Assembly: GCF_021018895.1 (NCBI RefSeq)
Contig: NC_079387.1
Coordinates: forward strand, 9,202,583-9,266,582
DNA: 64,000 bases
Reading direction: 5' to 3'
Source: Seriola aureovittata
Lineage: Eukaryota > Chordata > Actinopteri > Carangiformes > Carangidae
A program made the position numbers and the translations under genes. Positions within the stretch are counted from its first letter, which is position 1, and the number at the start of each line of letters is the position of its first letter. Shown piece after piece: positions 36,427 to 49,736 of this stretch. The notes beneath the pieces are model-generated. The model ran no database searches. It was given only the letters and a program-made list of their open reading frames with translations, and was not told where the DNA came from.

Positions 36427-37958
36427 ATGTCAGATAAAACAGTTAAACGGCCCGGGGTGGGGGTCGGGGTGCTGGTGACAGACTCGGCCCACCCCGGGTG
36501 TGTTCTCCTGGGGAAACGGAGGAGCGCTGTGGGCAAAGGGACGTACCAGCTGCCCGGTGGTCATTTGGAGTTTGGGTAGGTGGACAGCAAACCTCATCCA
36601 CAAATCCGACACCGGCTAACAGCGTTTATATGGTTGTTTAACACTGGTTTTCATTATTATTAATATTGTTATTGTTATTCACCAAACACCTTTATTCTGA
36701 CAAAACATGCGCTTCACTCCTTTCACTATGATTGATGACACATTTATTATTACGCCGAATTCTTCCCATATATTGATATTATAAAATATTAAAAACATAT
36801 TGTGAATCTGCATTGTTTCTAGTGTCTGCCAAATAAGTTTTCACAAATACTTATTTTCTATATTTGTAAATGCAGTGTGGTGAAGCTGCATAACCATTCT
36901 GAGATCCTTGAAGATCCATTAAAGACAGTCAGAGGCAGTGAATGTGCAGTACAGGGGTCAATGACGTGCAATTTTTGCAGTTAAAAAAAGGATTAAATTC
37001 ACAAAAAGATTCCATATATATGTAGTAACTCTTTTGTTTATGTGCTCAATTTAACTTTTCAAAAACCTCTAGGTATTTTTTATTTTTCTGTCACTTAAAA
37101 GTGTCAAAATATCATGTGGTGCGACCAATAATAGCAATAACTATATTAAATTCAAAATAAAAATATCTAATTTCTGTGGCCGAAATATATATTACTGATA
37201 CAGTATGATTAAGTTTTATCAGTTTTATCCAATTTATAGGAAAAGTCTGTTCAGTCTGTGACATTGTACAACAAAAAATTGAGATCATTATTTACAAAAA
37301 CTCAAAATAAGTAAATTCTTTGTTGCTAAACACTTTATATTGCACCACATAACATTTTTTTAAGGCCACAGCCAATTCATCTGGGTGAAAAAACACTGAA
37401 ATCAATTAATTAAAAAATCTAATATGAATATATGTGTACTGAACATTTGTAATATTTGATTATTGAAATAAATATTCTTATTTTGTGTATTTTAAAATTG
37501 CCCAGTTGAAAATCGTTATACGTCATTGACCTAGAGAATATAATGTCCTTGAAAGAGAGACGTGGGAGGAATGCGCTCACAGGGAGGTGCTGGAGGAAGC
37601 TGGGGTGCGTTTGGTGAACGTCCGCCTTGCGTCAGTGGTGAACTCCATCAGGCTGGAGGAGCAGTACCACTACGTCACCATATTCATGCACGGAGACCTG
37701 GACAGGAAGCAGTCAGGAGAGCCAGAGAACCTGGAGCCGGAGAAGAACGAGGGTATGTGAAATTGGTTTTTAAATTGGGGGGGGGGGGGGTAATAATCTC
37801 TGCCCACCTGAGCAGATGATAAGAATGAAGTTGTGGTCCTTTCCCCCTCAGGCTGGACGTGGACACACTGGGATGAGTTTCCTCCGGAGCAGCAGCTCTT
37901 CCTGCCGCTGGCCGGTCTGAGACAACAAGGCTACCAGCCGTTCAGAAACAAGCACTGA
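36427..37958 (+). CDS. nudt15: Nudix hydrolase 15 (NUDT15), complete, 3 exons
   Basis: Exons 36427-36575, 37556-37752 and 37852-37958 join to 150 aa (human NUDT15 164 aa). The Nudix box spans the first intron and is intact: G45x5-E51x7-R59E60V61xE63E64xG66V67, in GGHLEFGETWEE and [10 protein letters not shown]. Other family words are [38 protein letters not shown] and QGYQPF. NUDT15 is a cytosolic pyrophosphatase that hydrolyses nucleoside triphosphates, including thioguanine nucleotides in mammals. The C-terminus is shorter than human by some 14 residues. Confidence 0.93.
36576..37555 (+). other. nudt15 intron 1
   Basis: About 980 bp of AT-rich sequence between gtaggt and ttgaaag. The acceptor lacks a strong polypyrimidine tract but is fixed by the Nudix box reading frame. 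Nothing else seen. Confidence 0.7.
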
Positions 37959-38484
37959 AACTCAGCCTTGAAACTGCATGTTAGATTAGGAAACTTATCC
38001 TACCTCAGGGGATAAACAGACGTATATTTAATACCTTGTTTTACATCAGTGGTCAGTTTACATACAGTAGATACCTTTTCCTCAAATGTCATGATACATA
38101 CTGTAATTTCTGCCAATATTAAGAACGGTTACAAATATAGTAGAAGAGTCAGCTTTGATTTTATTCAGATTTTAAGCAAAGAATGCCACAAATAAAACAC
38201 ACAAATGAACAGAATAAAAAATATAATATATGTGAATATTTTGGTTGATATGGAGAAGTTGTTGCACTTTTTATTGCCAGGTAATGTCGGCTATATGTCA
38301 TGATATTTACAGATGAAAACAAATAGTCTCTGGAATAAATTAATGCACCAACTCCAACTATTGGCTGCAATATGACACGTATGGAAGTTTGTGGACAGAT
38401 ATAAACATTCAAATACACTTTTCAGCTGTTAATAAAAACTGTTTCTGCAGCCATATATGTAGTTTGATGTATGATTTTTCCACC
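37959..38484. other. Convergent 3' ends of nudt15 and cpo
   Basis: 526 bp between two stop codons facing each other. A plus-strand AATAAA at 38191-38196 probably ends nudt15. Minus-strand AATAAA words read from 38274 and 38165 could end cpo. With these signals the two 3'UTRs would meet or overlap between about 38150 and 38270. Confidence 0.5.
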
Positions 38485-41400
38485 TCACATCAGGGTGGTG
38501 CCGGTGACACCCAGTGCTAGCAGCATGGTCCACAGGGTCGCGGCCGTGGCGGCCACAGCACTATTAAAGGTCTTGTCGTGGGCGTAGGTGATGATGTGCA
38601 GGGCTCCTCTGTAGGCTTCCTCACAGGTCGGCTGGATCTGATCCTCCGGGAGCTCGAAGCCGAAAGTCCCGTTATCTCTCAGCTCAAAGGTGTAGCTGAA
38701 GGGGATCCCCTGGAACCGAGCCCAGTCTCTGGACGAACCAGAGTTTGGGTCTGTGGGAAGAGTTTTTATTTTTATATCAAGTAACTACTTTGTTTTCATA
38801 GTCAGTTAAACTAAAAACCAGTCATCATGCTTAGCAGGGGTGTGCAGACTTACATAATACATCAGGTGAGGTTCCTACAGTGTAGTTCTTCCCGTGCACC
38901 TCCCTAATGGCGTCTGCTGCAGCCAAACCCACCTTCATCTGGGGATGCAGACATTAGCTTTTGTCATGCAAGTCACTGAAATGTGCAGTGATGTAGATGC
39001 AGATGGATGAAGCTGAAAAGAGCTTGAGCTGCGTGTGAAACTTCATTGTTAAATATATGCCTTTAGATAGTTTAGAAACGCGCTCAGGCCTCTGGGAGAC
39101 ACCAGGAAGCAGTTTATTATTAGCAAGTTATACTTCCTGTAGCTTCATCTGTATACGCAGCAATACTGATGTAAGAGTCCGGGCAAAATATGAGGCTCAG
39201 CTGTGACAGACGTAAGAATGTGAGGCATGACGCCATCTGCGAAGATGTGAGGAGAGAAGAAACACACTGCAGCCCAGACTAATTTATAGCGTCCAGCATT
39301 TACAGTGTTTGCAGTTTAATGTCTATTTTGTCTTTTAATTTCTAAATCAGAGTTGCCTAATTTCTACAATTTGCATAATTCTAATATTTCTCTACGTTTT
39401 CAGGGGGTTTTCAGTTCCGTTTTCCTGGTTGTCTGTTGCTCTTTCATGTGGAAGTTAATGTGGAGATTCACTGTTGAAAAGATAATGCCGTACTTTTGGG
39501 GATCTATAAGAATGTCAAACTTTACAGCAGAAATAAACATGTTTACAGACTGGTTTTGGTCTCTATAGCTAACTTCCTCCTTCATGACAACTGTATGGGG
39601 GGTGGATATTTATACAACTCACCTGTTTGCATTTTATTGAGGCTTAAAGTTCTGCATAATTGGGGGTGTGGCCTCTTTCAGTGACAGGTGGGTGCGTGTA
39701 TGCTTGCCACAAATGGTGATGGTTACTGAGCTTCAGAAACCTGTGGGTGACGTCACGGAGGCTACGTCCATCTTTACTCACAGTCACTGTCTCAAACCTG
39801 ATATCGGTTGTCTACTCAACCTCAGTGTGAACTGTCTCATCAAGAGGATCCACCAGGATGTTCTGGCATCATTTTTCGAGTCTCAGTGTTCATAAACCAA
39901 TCCTGCTCCAGGTTCAGTCACCTGAGATTCATAATTGAAAATCTCAAAAAGTGTGGTGTGACTCGGCGTCCGGTCCGAGCCGGAGAACGGTGGTGGTGTT
40001 TGAATGGCTTAGGATACAGGGCTGGCCTCTGTCTGCTAAAGTCCTGCTAAAGCCCGGGAAACGAACGGACATAATCCTGTTTTGCATAATTCTCTCTGGA
40101 TGACGGCTCCGCTGGGTTATTACCTGCCTCAGCCTCCCTCCTCACAGTCAAGCTTTCACAGCTTCCTCCGAGGATGCTGAGAGTGTTAATGACATTGTGC
40201 GTGTATCCTGCCATGCACCATTCAACTGCACTGTATATCCCATAAACAATATTAAATCCAAAACCCTGACATGAATTAAAATCATTATCTTCGTTACTGT
40301 GCGTTTCTTTGCTTATAGGCAGAGTATCTCTTTATTAATGTAAAAAAACACAGCGATAATTATAATCAGCTTATAAAGATGCATGAATGTTGTTTATCCT
40401 GAATTATCCTGTGTTTCGTAGATGTAATTACCAGCTCGTCGTAGTTGGGGGCGGTGAAGTTGGGGTGTCCGTAGGGAACCAGGAGCAGCTGGCCATAGGA
40501 GTGGATGGTGAGGAAACACAGGAAGTCGTCCTTCCGGCTTCCAACAAACTCAGTCACGGCCTGGGCCTCGGGCTCAGACACCGGTTTGCTCCCGCAGTAG
40601 ATGTTTGAGCAGCAGTCAGTCGACACACCAATTGCTGTGAAAGCAGCCAAAGGAAAAGATCATTTAGATAATTTGTCTTTTTACACATTTAAGCTGCGTT
40701 CACACGTTGGCGTCTTCAGTATAGATGTTAACAAAACAGTTGTGGTTGAAGCCATTTTACACATTTCTCAGCTCCTGAGATCATTAGGTTTATAAACATC
40801 AAACATTTCAGAAATATATTTAGGGCCCAGACACTCACTGCCCCAGTTGGCATCAAAGTTGCGGTTGAGATCGGTGCCGAGACAGTCGCAGTTTGAAGGT
40901 CCCGGTGATCTGTTCTTCCTCCACAGTCGAGTCTGAATGGGTCATAATGTTCAGTCAGTTGAATCAGCTGCTTCACATCCATCTTTTAATTTGGTCATAA
41001 ATTGATCTGGCACTTAGCACTTGCACATGCTGCAGGTACTTAATGCTGCCGGGGATTGCTCTTGTATTTTGAGAAAATTAGATCATTTTGTACTTGGGGC
41101 ATTTTGAGCATCAGAAATCAATTTTTTCAATAATTGAACCGCAGCTCGTTTTAATGGAGCAGCCACTGCTTTAATAGACTCTCATCAACTATCATCATCA
41201 TATGCTGAACCCTGGAAAAATAATTGGATAAATATCCATCAAACTCGAGCACTGACGTTGTTGTCCTTCCAGGAATACATGTAGCCGTCCACGTTGAGCA
41301 CTGGCGTGACGTAGAAGTCCATGTTCTTCATCATTTCTTCCATTTTCGGGTCTGTTTTGTATGTTTGCAGAATCTGATTTAAGAGAGGAAAGAAAAACAT

Positions 41401-41871
41401 AGAACCTGAGTGAAAGAAGTCTGGAAACCCAACAAAATAATATTCTGTTTATTAATAAATTAACCTTTTTTTTTTTATATTTATTTAAATGATAAATCAT
41501 TTTTTAAATGACTGCCTGTCTCTTACCTGTCTGACAAAGTACTGACAGAAGGCTGGGGCGATCCACTCCCTGGCGTGTATACCACAGTCCATCCAGACAG
41601 CTTTCTTTCTCTCTCCGGTGTTCAGGCCGATCTGAAAGACAAATTCGAATAACTTTATAGCACAAACACATAAAATGTAAACACCCTCCAGTGTTCATCT
41701 GGTGTGTGGTTCTGAAACTGAAAGTTAAAAATGCAACTTACCTTCAGCAAGCTGATGGTCCTGTGCTCGTAGGAAAATCCATAATCCACTATGTTTACAA
41801 CATCGGAGTAATCCTGTTGAATCTGAGCCATCCATTTGGAGATCTGTAGAGTAGATGTACACATTAGAGAG

Positions 41872-41922
<51 letters not shown>

Positions 41923-42765
41923 AGTGTTTGTCAAAGTGTGAACAGTGGTCAGGTTTTCTCACCTCTGGCATGGGATGGTATTTGTAGTAGTCATACTCCA
42001 CTCTGTTGCACACAAACACACACACACAATTAATTAATTCTAGCCCAAGTTACTTAGTTCACCTATTCTCCTCGATCTCTGCCACACCCCTGGTCCCTCC
42101 TGGTGGCAGGGGAAAACTGCTAACGTGGCTCCGTCCAAGGTAAAAAAATAAAATAAAATAAAGCTTAATAATTAGCACTTTGTATCTGGTTAGCGCTAAG
42201 CTAACGTAACCGGCTGCTGCCTTCAGCTTCATATTTACAGGAATGGTATCCATCTTCATGTGTAACTATCAACAACAACAAAATTGTCAACCAATATAAT
42301 GATTAATTTGGCTGCAATAATCATTATCATTAGGGATGCAACAGGTACTGTCATTACTGATTAATCTGTCAAATGTTTTCTCAATTAATTGATATATTTC
42401 GTTGTATAAAATGTCAGAAAATTAGTACCAGAGCAATTTGCTTAATGAATTTGCCATAAATGATTAACTGATTATTAAAATAGCTACTAGGTAATTTTCT
42501 GTTAATCAACTAGTTGTTTCAGCTTTAACATGTTAATAAGGGTCATTTTGCATTGAGGTATGTTTGAATAAGATTCCTCTGCACATTTACTCAATTAAAA
42601 AAATAAATCAATTAAAAAAGACCTTTACTTTTAATTTCATATTTTGATATTTCAGTTTTGCTGCTTTCATTTGAGCAATTTTATGAATAAAACTCACCTG
42701 TCTATTGTTGCTGCTCCCACTGCTGAGAGCAGCACCACGAAGCTCAGTCCCATAAAGTCGAGCAT
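38485..42765 (-). CDS. cpo: Carboxypeptidase O (CPO), GPI-anchored M14 metallocarboxypeptidase, 9 exons
   Basis: Exons in transcript order: 42765-42698, 42002-41963, 41843-41742, 41631-41527, 41373-41257, 40932-40839, 40634-40432, 38938-38854, 38750-38485. They join to 359 aa (human CPO 374). A hydrophobic signal peptide (aa 1-20, [15 protein letters not shown]) is followed almost directly by the enzyme domain ([11 protein letters not shown]). The propeptide of pancreatic CPA/CPB is absent, as known for CPO. Zinc ligands H89xxE92 (GIHAREW) and H220 (TIHSYGQ), carboxylate-binding NR in DLNRNFD, and catalytic E294 (TFELRDNG) are all present. R279 in SGSSRDW occupies the specificity position (255 in CPA numbering), which in CPO is linked to preference for acidic C-terminal residues. 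The C-terminus ends in a hydrophobic tail ([12 protein letters not shown]) typical of a GPI signal. Expected role: intestinal brush-border trimming of peptides. Confidence 0.93.
38939..40431 (-). other. Large cpo intron
   Basis: 1.5 kb intron between exons ending 40432 and starting 38938. No exon, RNA gene or clear mobile element recognised in it. Confidence 0.7.
41876..41918 (+). repeat. (TG)n microsatellite in a cpo intron
   Basis: Pure GT repeat between cpo exons 41843-41742 and 42002-41963, so about 35 bp from a splice acceptor read on the minus strand. Confidence 0.95.
42140..42265. mobile_element. Fragment of the palindromic MITE-like family
   Basis: ggttagcgctaagctaac, ggctgctgccttcagcttcat and ggaatggtatccatcttcat match the order of words seen in other copies of the family. 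The fragment lies in the first cpo intron. Confidence 0.5.
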
Positions 42766-45700
42766 TGTGACTTACTGAAAAATAAACCCCTTGTTTGCAA
42801 ACTGCTAACTTCAGTGACCTCAGTGAAAGCCTTTATAGAAGACATCCATCAGATAAAGACACACCTTTGCCTCAGCCACAGACCCCTGACATGACCATGG
42901 TGTTAGTTAATATTTACCCTGAGCTGGGAACAATTAATACTTTTATTGCTTTAGAATGGAGCAAATAAATTAATAAGGTGTCAGTAATGTTTTGTTTGCA
43001 TCTCGTGTACTGGCATGTGCTTGTTTTCATAAGCGTCATCTGACTGACAAGCTGATAAATGATAGGAAAGAAAATGTAGACTTGAGCAACATGCTTTTAC
43101 ACTGAATTGCAGTGTAAGCTTCTTTCTTGACTGTTATCTCCCTTCTTCATGTGACCTTTAATGTTTCTCAACTGCTAACTGTAACTTTTATAAAGGTAGA
43201 TGTCCGTGTCTTATTGGATTATAAAGCAGGTCTAGGTTCGATATTAATACCGTGAAGGTTTCAAAACGTTCAATCCATGGAGAAAAACCCAACCCACCTC
43301 ACCCCACTGTCCAACCTTTATTTTGTTGTTTTACCTTCATGACAACACCAAGCTGTTGCTCCATTGCTGCGCTAACAAGCTACAAGTCGAGGTAACCATC
43401 TGAGTTTTACCAGGCTACAGTAGTAATCTACCACGTTACCCGTGGTGGCCGTGCATCACTCTGTTAACAGCCAATCAGAAGAGAGGCTCAGAGACCGACA
43501 CAAAATGACCTGTTGTTACTAGAGCTCCAGCGAGAAGCCTGAGAGAGAAGATGTAAAACTACACTTAGATGGTTTTTGGTTATTAAAACCATAAATATGT
43601 CTTTTTATGGATCGACACTTCAAAATAAAACACAGGAGGAGAGGAAAATATGGAGCTTTAAGTTCCTGGGATCTTAAAAATAATTGCTTCCTTTGTTTGC
43701 ATGGTCCAGTGTGGAATCACTTAGAGGTTTATGAAAGGCACTTACACAGGATAACAGGTTTTTATAACAAGAATATAAGAGGGGGAAGATTAGATAAGGT
43801 GTATTAAGATCAGGCTAGACTATTGGAAAAGAGCAAAGGTCCCGTGTCATAAATGCAGCTGTTGCAGATTATTCGCTTTAAGGAATGTGAGTTTGGATGG
43901 ACAGTTCCATATCAGTACAAGTCTGTTCTTAATTATCTTATTTAATCAACTGTGGATTTTGTTTGTTTTCATCTTTGTCTAATATTAAACCTACTTCTTT
44001 CCTTCAGAACGTATAGCGTTAACCTTTTAGCAGTGTTAGCGTGCTGCATCCTGGGATGGCAAAAGACAAGGATTTTGTGTTTGAAATTCATGGCTCAACC
44101 TTGAAGAAATTTAATATATGAAGTATTTTATGAAGAACGTTGCCAAACTGCGTTATTATTTTATTAAGCCTTCATTTCAGGCTGCAGTAATACTTTTATC
44201 TAACTAATTACTGGAGTCTTCTGTTATTGCTTTCTCCATGATATCAGTGCTAAATGCATCCTATGGCACAGTGGTTATAAAAGATCATTATCAGGGAATG
44301 AGCAGCAAGCAGCGCGTCTTGTCCAATCTCTGTCCTGTCCAGTCAGGTGGCACATTGTGACAGAAGGAACCAGCAGCTGTGGCACCACAACAGGTTCTTT
44401 GACATTTAAAAACACATCCGAATTTAGTCGTCGTAAAATACCAGAGGCGTAAACTAATAAATCTTTCATTCATCAGTGCGGCAGAAATGAAGCCGGTCAA
44501 CATTAACTGTGCTCACGTAGACTGCATGACATTACACACTAATCTCATTTAGTTTTTCCATTTTTAAAATAACGAGCTGTAATCGTATCCCGTCTGTTTT
44601 TCAGTCACGGCTGCTATTGATGTCATGCTAGGTAACAAATTCCAAAAGCAATGAGGACGAATATGCAATTTATGCAGAACTCAGTATTTACGGACACTGT
44701 GGTCCGGAGTCTGACTTCACACAGCAGCAAATCCTACATTCATACAAGACAAAAGACACCAATCCTCAGATACTGGTGTCACTTGTAAGTATAATCACCT
44801 AAAATACAGTATGCTAATGGAGGAGTGTGATGCTCTCAGCATGTGACGTTACTCATTTTGAGAGTCATCACAAGGACAGAAATATCATTTCCTTTTTCCT
44901 TTTGCTCACAGGTTTCGGTAACCTTGACCGTGATACACTTTGGACACGCATGTTGCATTGATTCAGTAACTTGCACAGTTAGTAATAAACCTTTTGAGAA
45001 CTGAGCATGTGATTTAGTGTTTTGCACTCTCTATGTTAGCACAGCATCTCTGTGTTGTGTCATTACAGTAAGAATTTTTTTCACACTGAAACTCTGTTGG
45101 TGCCAAAATAACACACTGTAAAAAAAAAAAGATATTGCTCTTGATAAGAGGGAATCACTTCAACTAAGGCGTGTTTAAATGGAATTTCTTACCACTTTGC
45201 TGAGGTCTGCTTTTAACATAGATTCAGCTGGTGGTTTGTGAAGCTCATATGTTTATGATCTGACCAGCAGAGGTCAGTACAGCGCTGACATCAGATCAAA
45301 CCTGCAGCGTATGATAATCAAAGATATGTGGGCAGAGGCAGAGCGTTTGCAAACACCTTTACACCCAATAACGAAAGATACAATGAGTTTTATTCCAAAA
45401 TAGTCCATCGTGGGAGTTGGAAAGGGGACACTCTTTTGATGGAAACAGGATCTAGTAAGTGTATGTGGGTGTTTTTACATTGTCAAGCAAATGTATGTAA
45501 CCTGCCGTTCTCACCACCCTCCACGCTGAGCTCTTTAATCCAAGCTTAAACCCATTGAGATTAATTATCTTCGGAGTGCAGTCTTTCCTTTACTGTGAGC
45601 TCTTTCTGTCTCAGTCTGGCTGCTGTGTGGTTACACCCTGACAGTAAAATGCTTGCATGTTAACTACGCCTCAGCAACTTAAGTCTTTGTTCCTGCGCCT

Positions 45701-46579
45701 TTGCTGACATGTGCATCATGTCTATTCATGAGCTGCTCATAAGATACAGAGACAAGACCTGTCTCCGCTTCAGCCCTGTGTGCACAAAACCAGGATGTGT
45801 GTGTGTGTGTGTGTGTGTCCCAGATAGAGAATCAAAGAACACATCACGGGTTGTTTCTTTATGATGATGGATGAAAGCACTAATGCTTTTGGATGAGAGA
45901 GGCAGGCCGCTCGGTCTGTCTGTATGTGCGTGTGCATAATATCACCTGAATCCAAATGATTGCGTGATGAAGTTTGGTTTGACGCTGGAGACAGAGATTC
46001 GGCCAAACACTGCATCACCTGTCTATTTTCATCTAAACACTTTATGATCACTGTAGTGCTTCACCTCTGCATTACACTCTTTGTTTTTTACGAGGTGCAA
46101 TAAACTCTGAGGGTGCATGTGGTGAGGAAAAAGCTGTGTCAACATCTGGACGGACTGCAAAGCCGAGGAGAACGGCAGGTTTTTGGTGCACATTCTTTGA
46201 GGGGCCTTAGGGTTTCTGTGGGTCAGTAGGTTTGAAGAGGGGAAGTGTCTGCATTGACGTGTGAGTGAGATTGTGTTTGTCCTTAAAACTGTGTCAGACT
46301 CACAGCTTCATAACTAGTTTTAAATGTCTGACTTCCAGTTATGGGAGAAAGTTGTTTACTTTGAAGGAACAGTGAATGTTGCAGAAGACGATAATAATAT
46401 TAATGTTATTGTTTTGCTTATGCTCTTTGGTCTTATTCTCATTTTATTTGTATTGTCTGGTTTTATTTCTTTTTGTAAAGCAATTTGCTGTAGTGCTATA
46501 TAAATAAAGTTTATCATCATTATTATTATTGAGTTTAATTTACTTTTATTTTAACAAGAAGCAGAAGCCAATTTCAGTA

Positions 46580-46725
46580 AGATAATGAATAGTTTGACAT
46601 TTTCAGAACTATGCTAGTTTGCTTTCTTGCCATTAGCTAGCTTGCTTAGCTTGGCAGGAAGACGGGAAACACGGGGAAAAGGCCGCCTGGATGTGTCCAA
46701 AGGCAACAAAGTTCATACACAATCA
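46580..46725. mobile_element. Fragment of the palindromic MITE-like family
   Basis: aatagtttgacattttcag, gctttcttgccattagct, cttgcttagcttggc and gtccaaaggcaacaaa follow the same order as one arm of the family (compare 11335-11665 and 61885-62105). Confidence 0.55.
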
Positions 46726-47256
46726 GAAACATAAAGATGACAGTTAGTGAGCTTTGTTTTTTTTTTCTCTTCAGACGGAGCCAGGCTGGCTGTTTCTTCT
46801 CCAGGATTAGCAGAATATTCTTAAGTGGCAAAGAAAGCCCGACAATGAAGCTGTCAAACACTCTCACATCAAACACCTCCAAATACACACACCTAAGGAC
46901 ATGTACAAGTTAAAGGAAAAACCGAGCGAAGGAACAATGAATACAGATGCTTCCACACACAGTGAAGTAATTAACATCCAATCATGAAAATTGGTCTATT
47001 CCATGACAATGCTCCATCCATAGGGCGCGATGGGTCACTGAATGGTTTTGATGAGTATGAGAATGATGTGAATCGTGTGCTATGATATTTCCTTTAATCT
47101 GTCACCCTCTGTCTGGTGATCAAATGAGATCAGTGAATACAGTGGTCATTATAATGCATAAATGAACTGGGGTAATATTAATTATTCTCTGGTGACATTA
47201 AATCAGGGAAGCTTTTGAAACACAGGCTTTGCTGATGTGAGTATCCAATCCCATCC

Positions 47257-47600
47257 ATGTGCCAAGGAGATATGCTGATGATACATATCACATCTGTAGG
47301 TTTCCTAAATGTCAAAAACACCTCGTCAGCATCACTCGAAAAGGTTGTCTGCAAAATAACTGCACAGTTATTGCCCTCCACAACCTGTATGATGAACCGT
47401 ACTGGCTCATCTGGACCCGTTCTTCTATGGTCCCCAATATATTTAAAAGGAAGGACTTTATAGTAGCTACTGGCAGCTTCACATCGGAGGAAGTTAACAT
47501 CAGTTCTTCATGCATCGCCCCCCTATTATGAAGCCAGCTTTCTTCCATTTAAAAAACTGATCTATGCATCCATCTCCAGCAGACTGGATTACTGTAAATC
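47257..47600 (+). mobile_element. Degenerate non-LTR retrotransposon (LINE) reverse-transcriptase remnant
   Basis: Tyr-Ala-Asp-Asp-Thr, the reverse-transcriptase catalytic motif, is encoded at 47271-47285. LIYASISSRLDYC, a C-terminal motif of L2/Rex/CR1-like LINE polymerases, is encoded at about 47557-47595. The distance between them is roughly half of that in an intact element and the frame is broken, so this is an internally deleted fossil. Confidence 0.6.
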
Positions 47601-49199
47601 CCCTTTTTGAATGACTTCCCAAAAATTTTGACGATTAATTTGATGGTTTTTATTCTGACTTGTCGTTGGTGGATTTTCAACTCAAGTGCAGCGTGAGTGA
47701 AACCCGACATTTGACTTTGACATTCTAAGTGTTCATGTGTGTTATTACTGTGCTCCATTGTGGTTCACAGAACAGAGTCATGCACCATTACCCTGTCTGT
47801 GCAGCAGCTGATAGTTTTGCATAGACAAAGGTCAAAGTCAGTCCTCCAGTTTCTCCTGTTTCTAGCTTTAGGAAAAACTGCTGTTTGCTCATTAGTATTG
47901 ACTGAGCTGTCCTGGGGCGCTCTCGAATTCTTGAAGCGGGCGGACTGACATTCTCTTTTTACACACACAAGAAGCTTTAGCGCTTTAACTGAGCTGCTGA
48001 TACTTAAGTGGAATTTTTTTACAAAGGGAATTTCAGTTATACTAAAGTAAAGTACCAACAAAATGCCTCCGCTAGAGCAGGATGTTCTGACACTGCAGAG
48101 TATCTGAGAGTGAGTAGTTCCCATCTCATCAGACATGCTGGTCCTGACCTGTGCGAAGACCTTGATACAGTGAAAATAAATATGGCGCAGCTGCCAAATT
48201 CACATCGGAGGTTTTGGATTAGGAAGCAGAGGGGAGAGACTTTTGGCATCACATTAATGAGACACTATCTTAAAAAAATGTGGAAGAAACATCAGCACAT
48301 TTCAGACAAACTGGAGCTCCACACACACACACTCTCTCTCTCTTGCCTCCCACACACAAGAACAGTATAAAAAACAATAGAAGTACTTGTAAAAAAAACA
48401 TCAGCAGGACTGACAGCAAACACATAACAAATCACAAACACATAGAGTGATGCCCTCCTCCCCCACAGTGCGAACTAACTCCCCTTCCTCCCCCACAGCC
48501 TCCAGACATTTTTCAAAGCGTCAGTATCATCTCGAGCGGCAACACATGAACTAAAACCCGCGGCACTCTGAGATAGTTCCCCATAACTGAGTCATCACGC
48601 TGCACATCAGGAGTCCCACAACCTCTCACCTCGCTCCTGCGGGTCAGCCAAATAGCCAAGCGGAAAATCTAACAGTTCTTTCCGCAGGCTACTAAAAATT
48701 TCCCAGACACTCTCAAGTTTAAAACAAATCTTTAAAAAAAAAACGGTCAAAGTGTAAACAGGGCAGCTGCATTCTCATCAAAAACACAGGATGAGCAGCA
48801 TCTATCCTCGTGCCAAAAACCAATCTGTAGCCGTGGCATCGAGCTCCTTAAATCACCAGACAACTTAGGAAAAGGTTAGCCGGCACTCTCCTCTGGACCT
48901 TGCAGAATTATGGCTCTTTGTCCCCCTGATGATCCCCCCCCACCACCACCATCCTGACACCCTGCAAGACCTGGAGGTTGTTCACTCGAGCGGAGAAATC
49001 AACAGCGTTCATTCCTTGAGAGAAAGAGATTGTCCTGTTATTGATCCGCCGAAGTGGAGCACTGAATTAAAGCAGTTTAACGAAAGAGGAGTCCGAAACA
49101 AAAACTGGTCACACCGATCCTGTAAGTGAGAGAGCGAGAGCTTGGAGAACATGAGGGGCGTTTCAGCAAAAAAACAAAAAGAAAAACAGTATATTTGGG

Positions 49200-49520
49200 G
49201 CCCCCTTGTCCTTTTGTTATGTCTATGAGTTGTTTAAGTGTCAATTTGAGACACAGAAAGTCAAGAGCAGCAAATCTCTTTTTTACCAGCCTCATTAACC
49301 ATCAGATTTATCTTCTTAACCCCATCGTAGGTCCCGGCCCCTCGGCTGGGAACCACTGCACAAAACCTACCAGCATATAAAGTAAAACAATAGCTCCACG
49401 TCTGCCAGCTACAGCAGTAAAATCGCTTCTTACACATTGAAGCATGAGTCTAATATGTAATATATCAGTCACAGGGGCCTTTTTAGCATCACTTATTCTG
49501 CCAGGGCCCAGGAGCATAAA
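49200..49520. repeat. Teleost dispersed repeat (gggaaccactg family)
   Basis: Contains gctgggaaccactgcac, ctacagcagtaaaatcgcttc, ttacacattgaagcatgag and tatatcagtcacaggggcc, an order I know from many fish sequences. A related piece lies at about 31440-31600 (ggggcccaacag ... ggttgggaaccc). Classification unknown. Confidence 0.45.
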
Positions 49521-49695
49521 TTCCAATATATGCACCATACATTTGACCTCAATTGTCCTCTGGAAATTTGCAATATAAAGTGATTTTCTCAATTTAAAAA
49601 GGGAACAACCCGGAGTCACCCCACCTTGCAGCTGTAGATAAGGAGCCTATTCGTGTTCTGCTTTGGCTAAATTATACAGTGACAGCCGTGAACTG

Positions 49696-49699
<4 letters not shown>

Positions 49700-49734
<35 letters not shown>
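49700..49734 (+). repeat. (GA)n microsatellite upstream of cckar
   Basis: Pure GA repeat followed by GGGAGAGA variants, about 410 bp upstream of the cckar start codon, in the probable promoter or leader. Confidence 0.95.

Positions 49735-49736
<2 letters not shown>

Noticed and set aside
43607..43807. 66-codon plus-strand open frame upstream of cpo
   Set aside because: AT-rich region, no similarity recognised, no promoter or splice signs.
48008..48370. 120-codon plus-strand open frame
   Set aside because: No recognisable domain, no good splice context, and its end is a simple CACACA/CTCTCT repeat.
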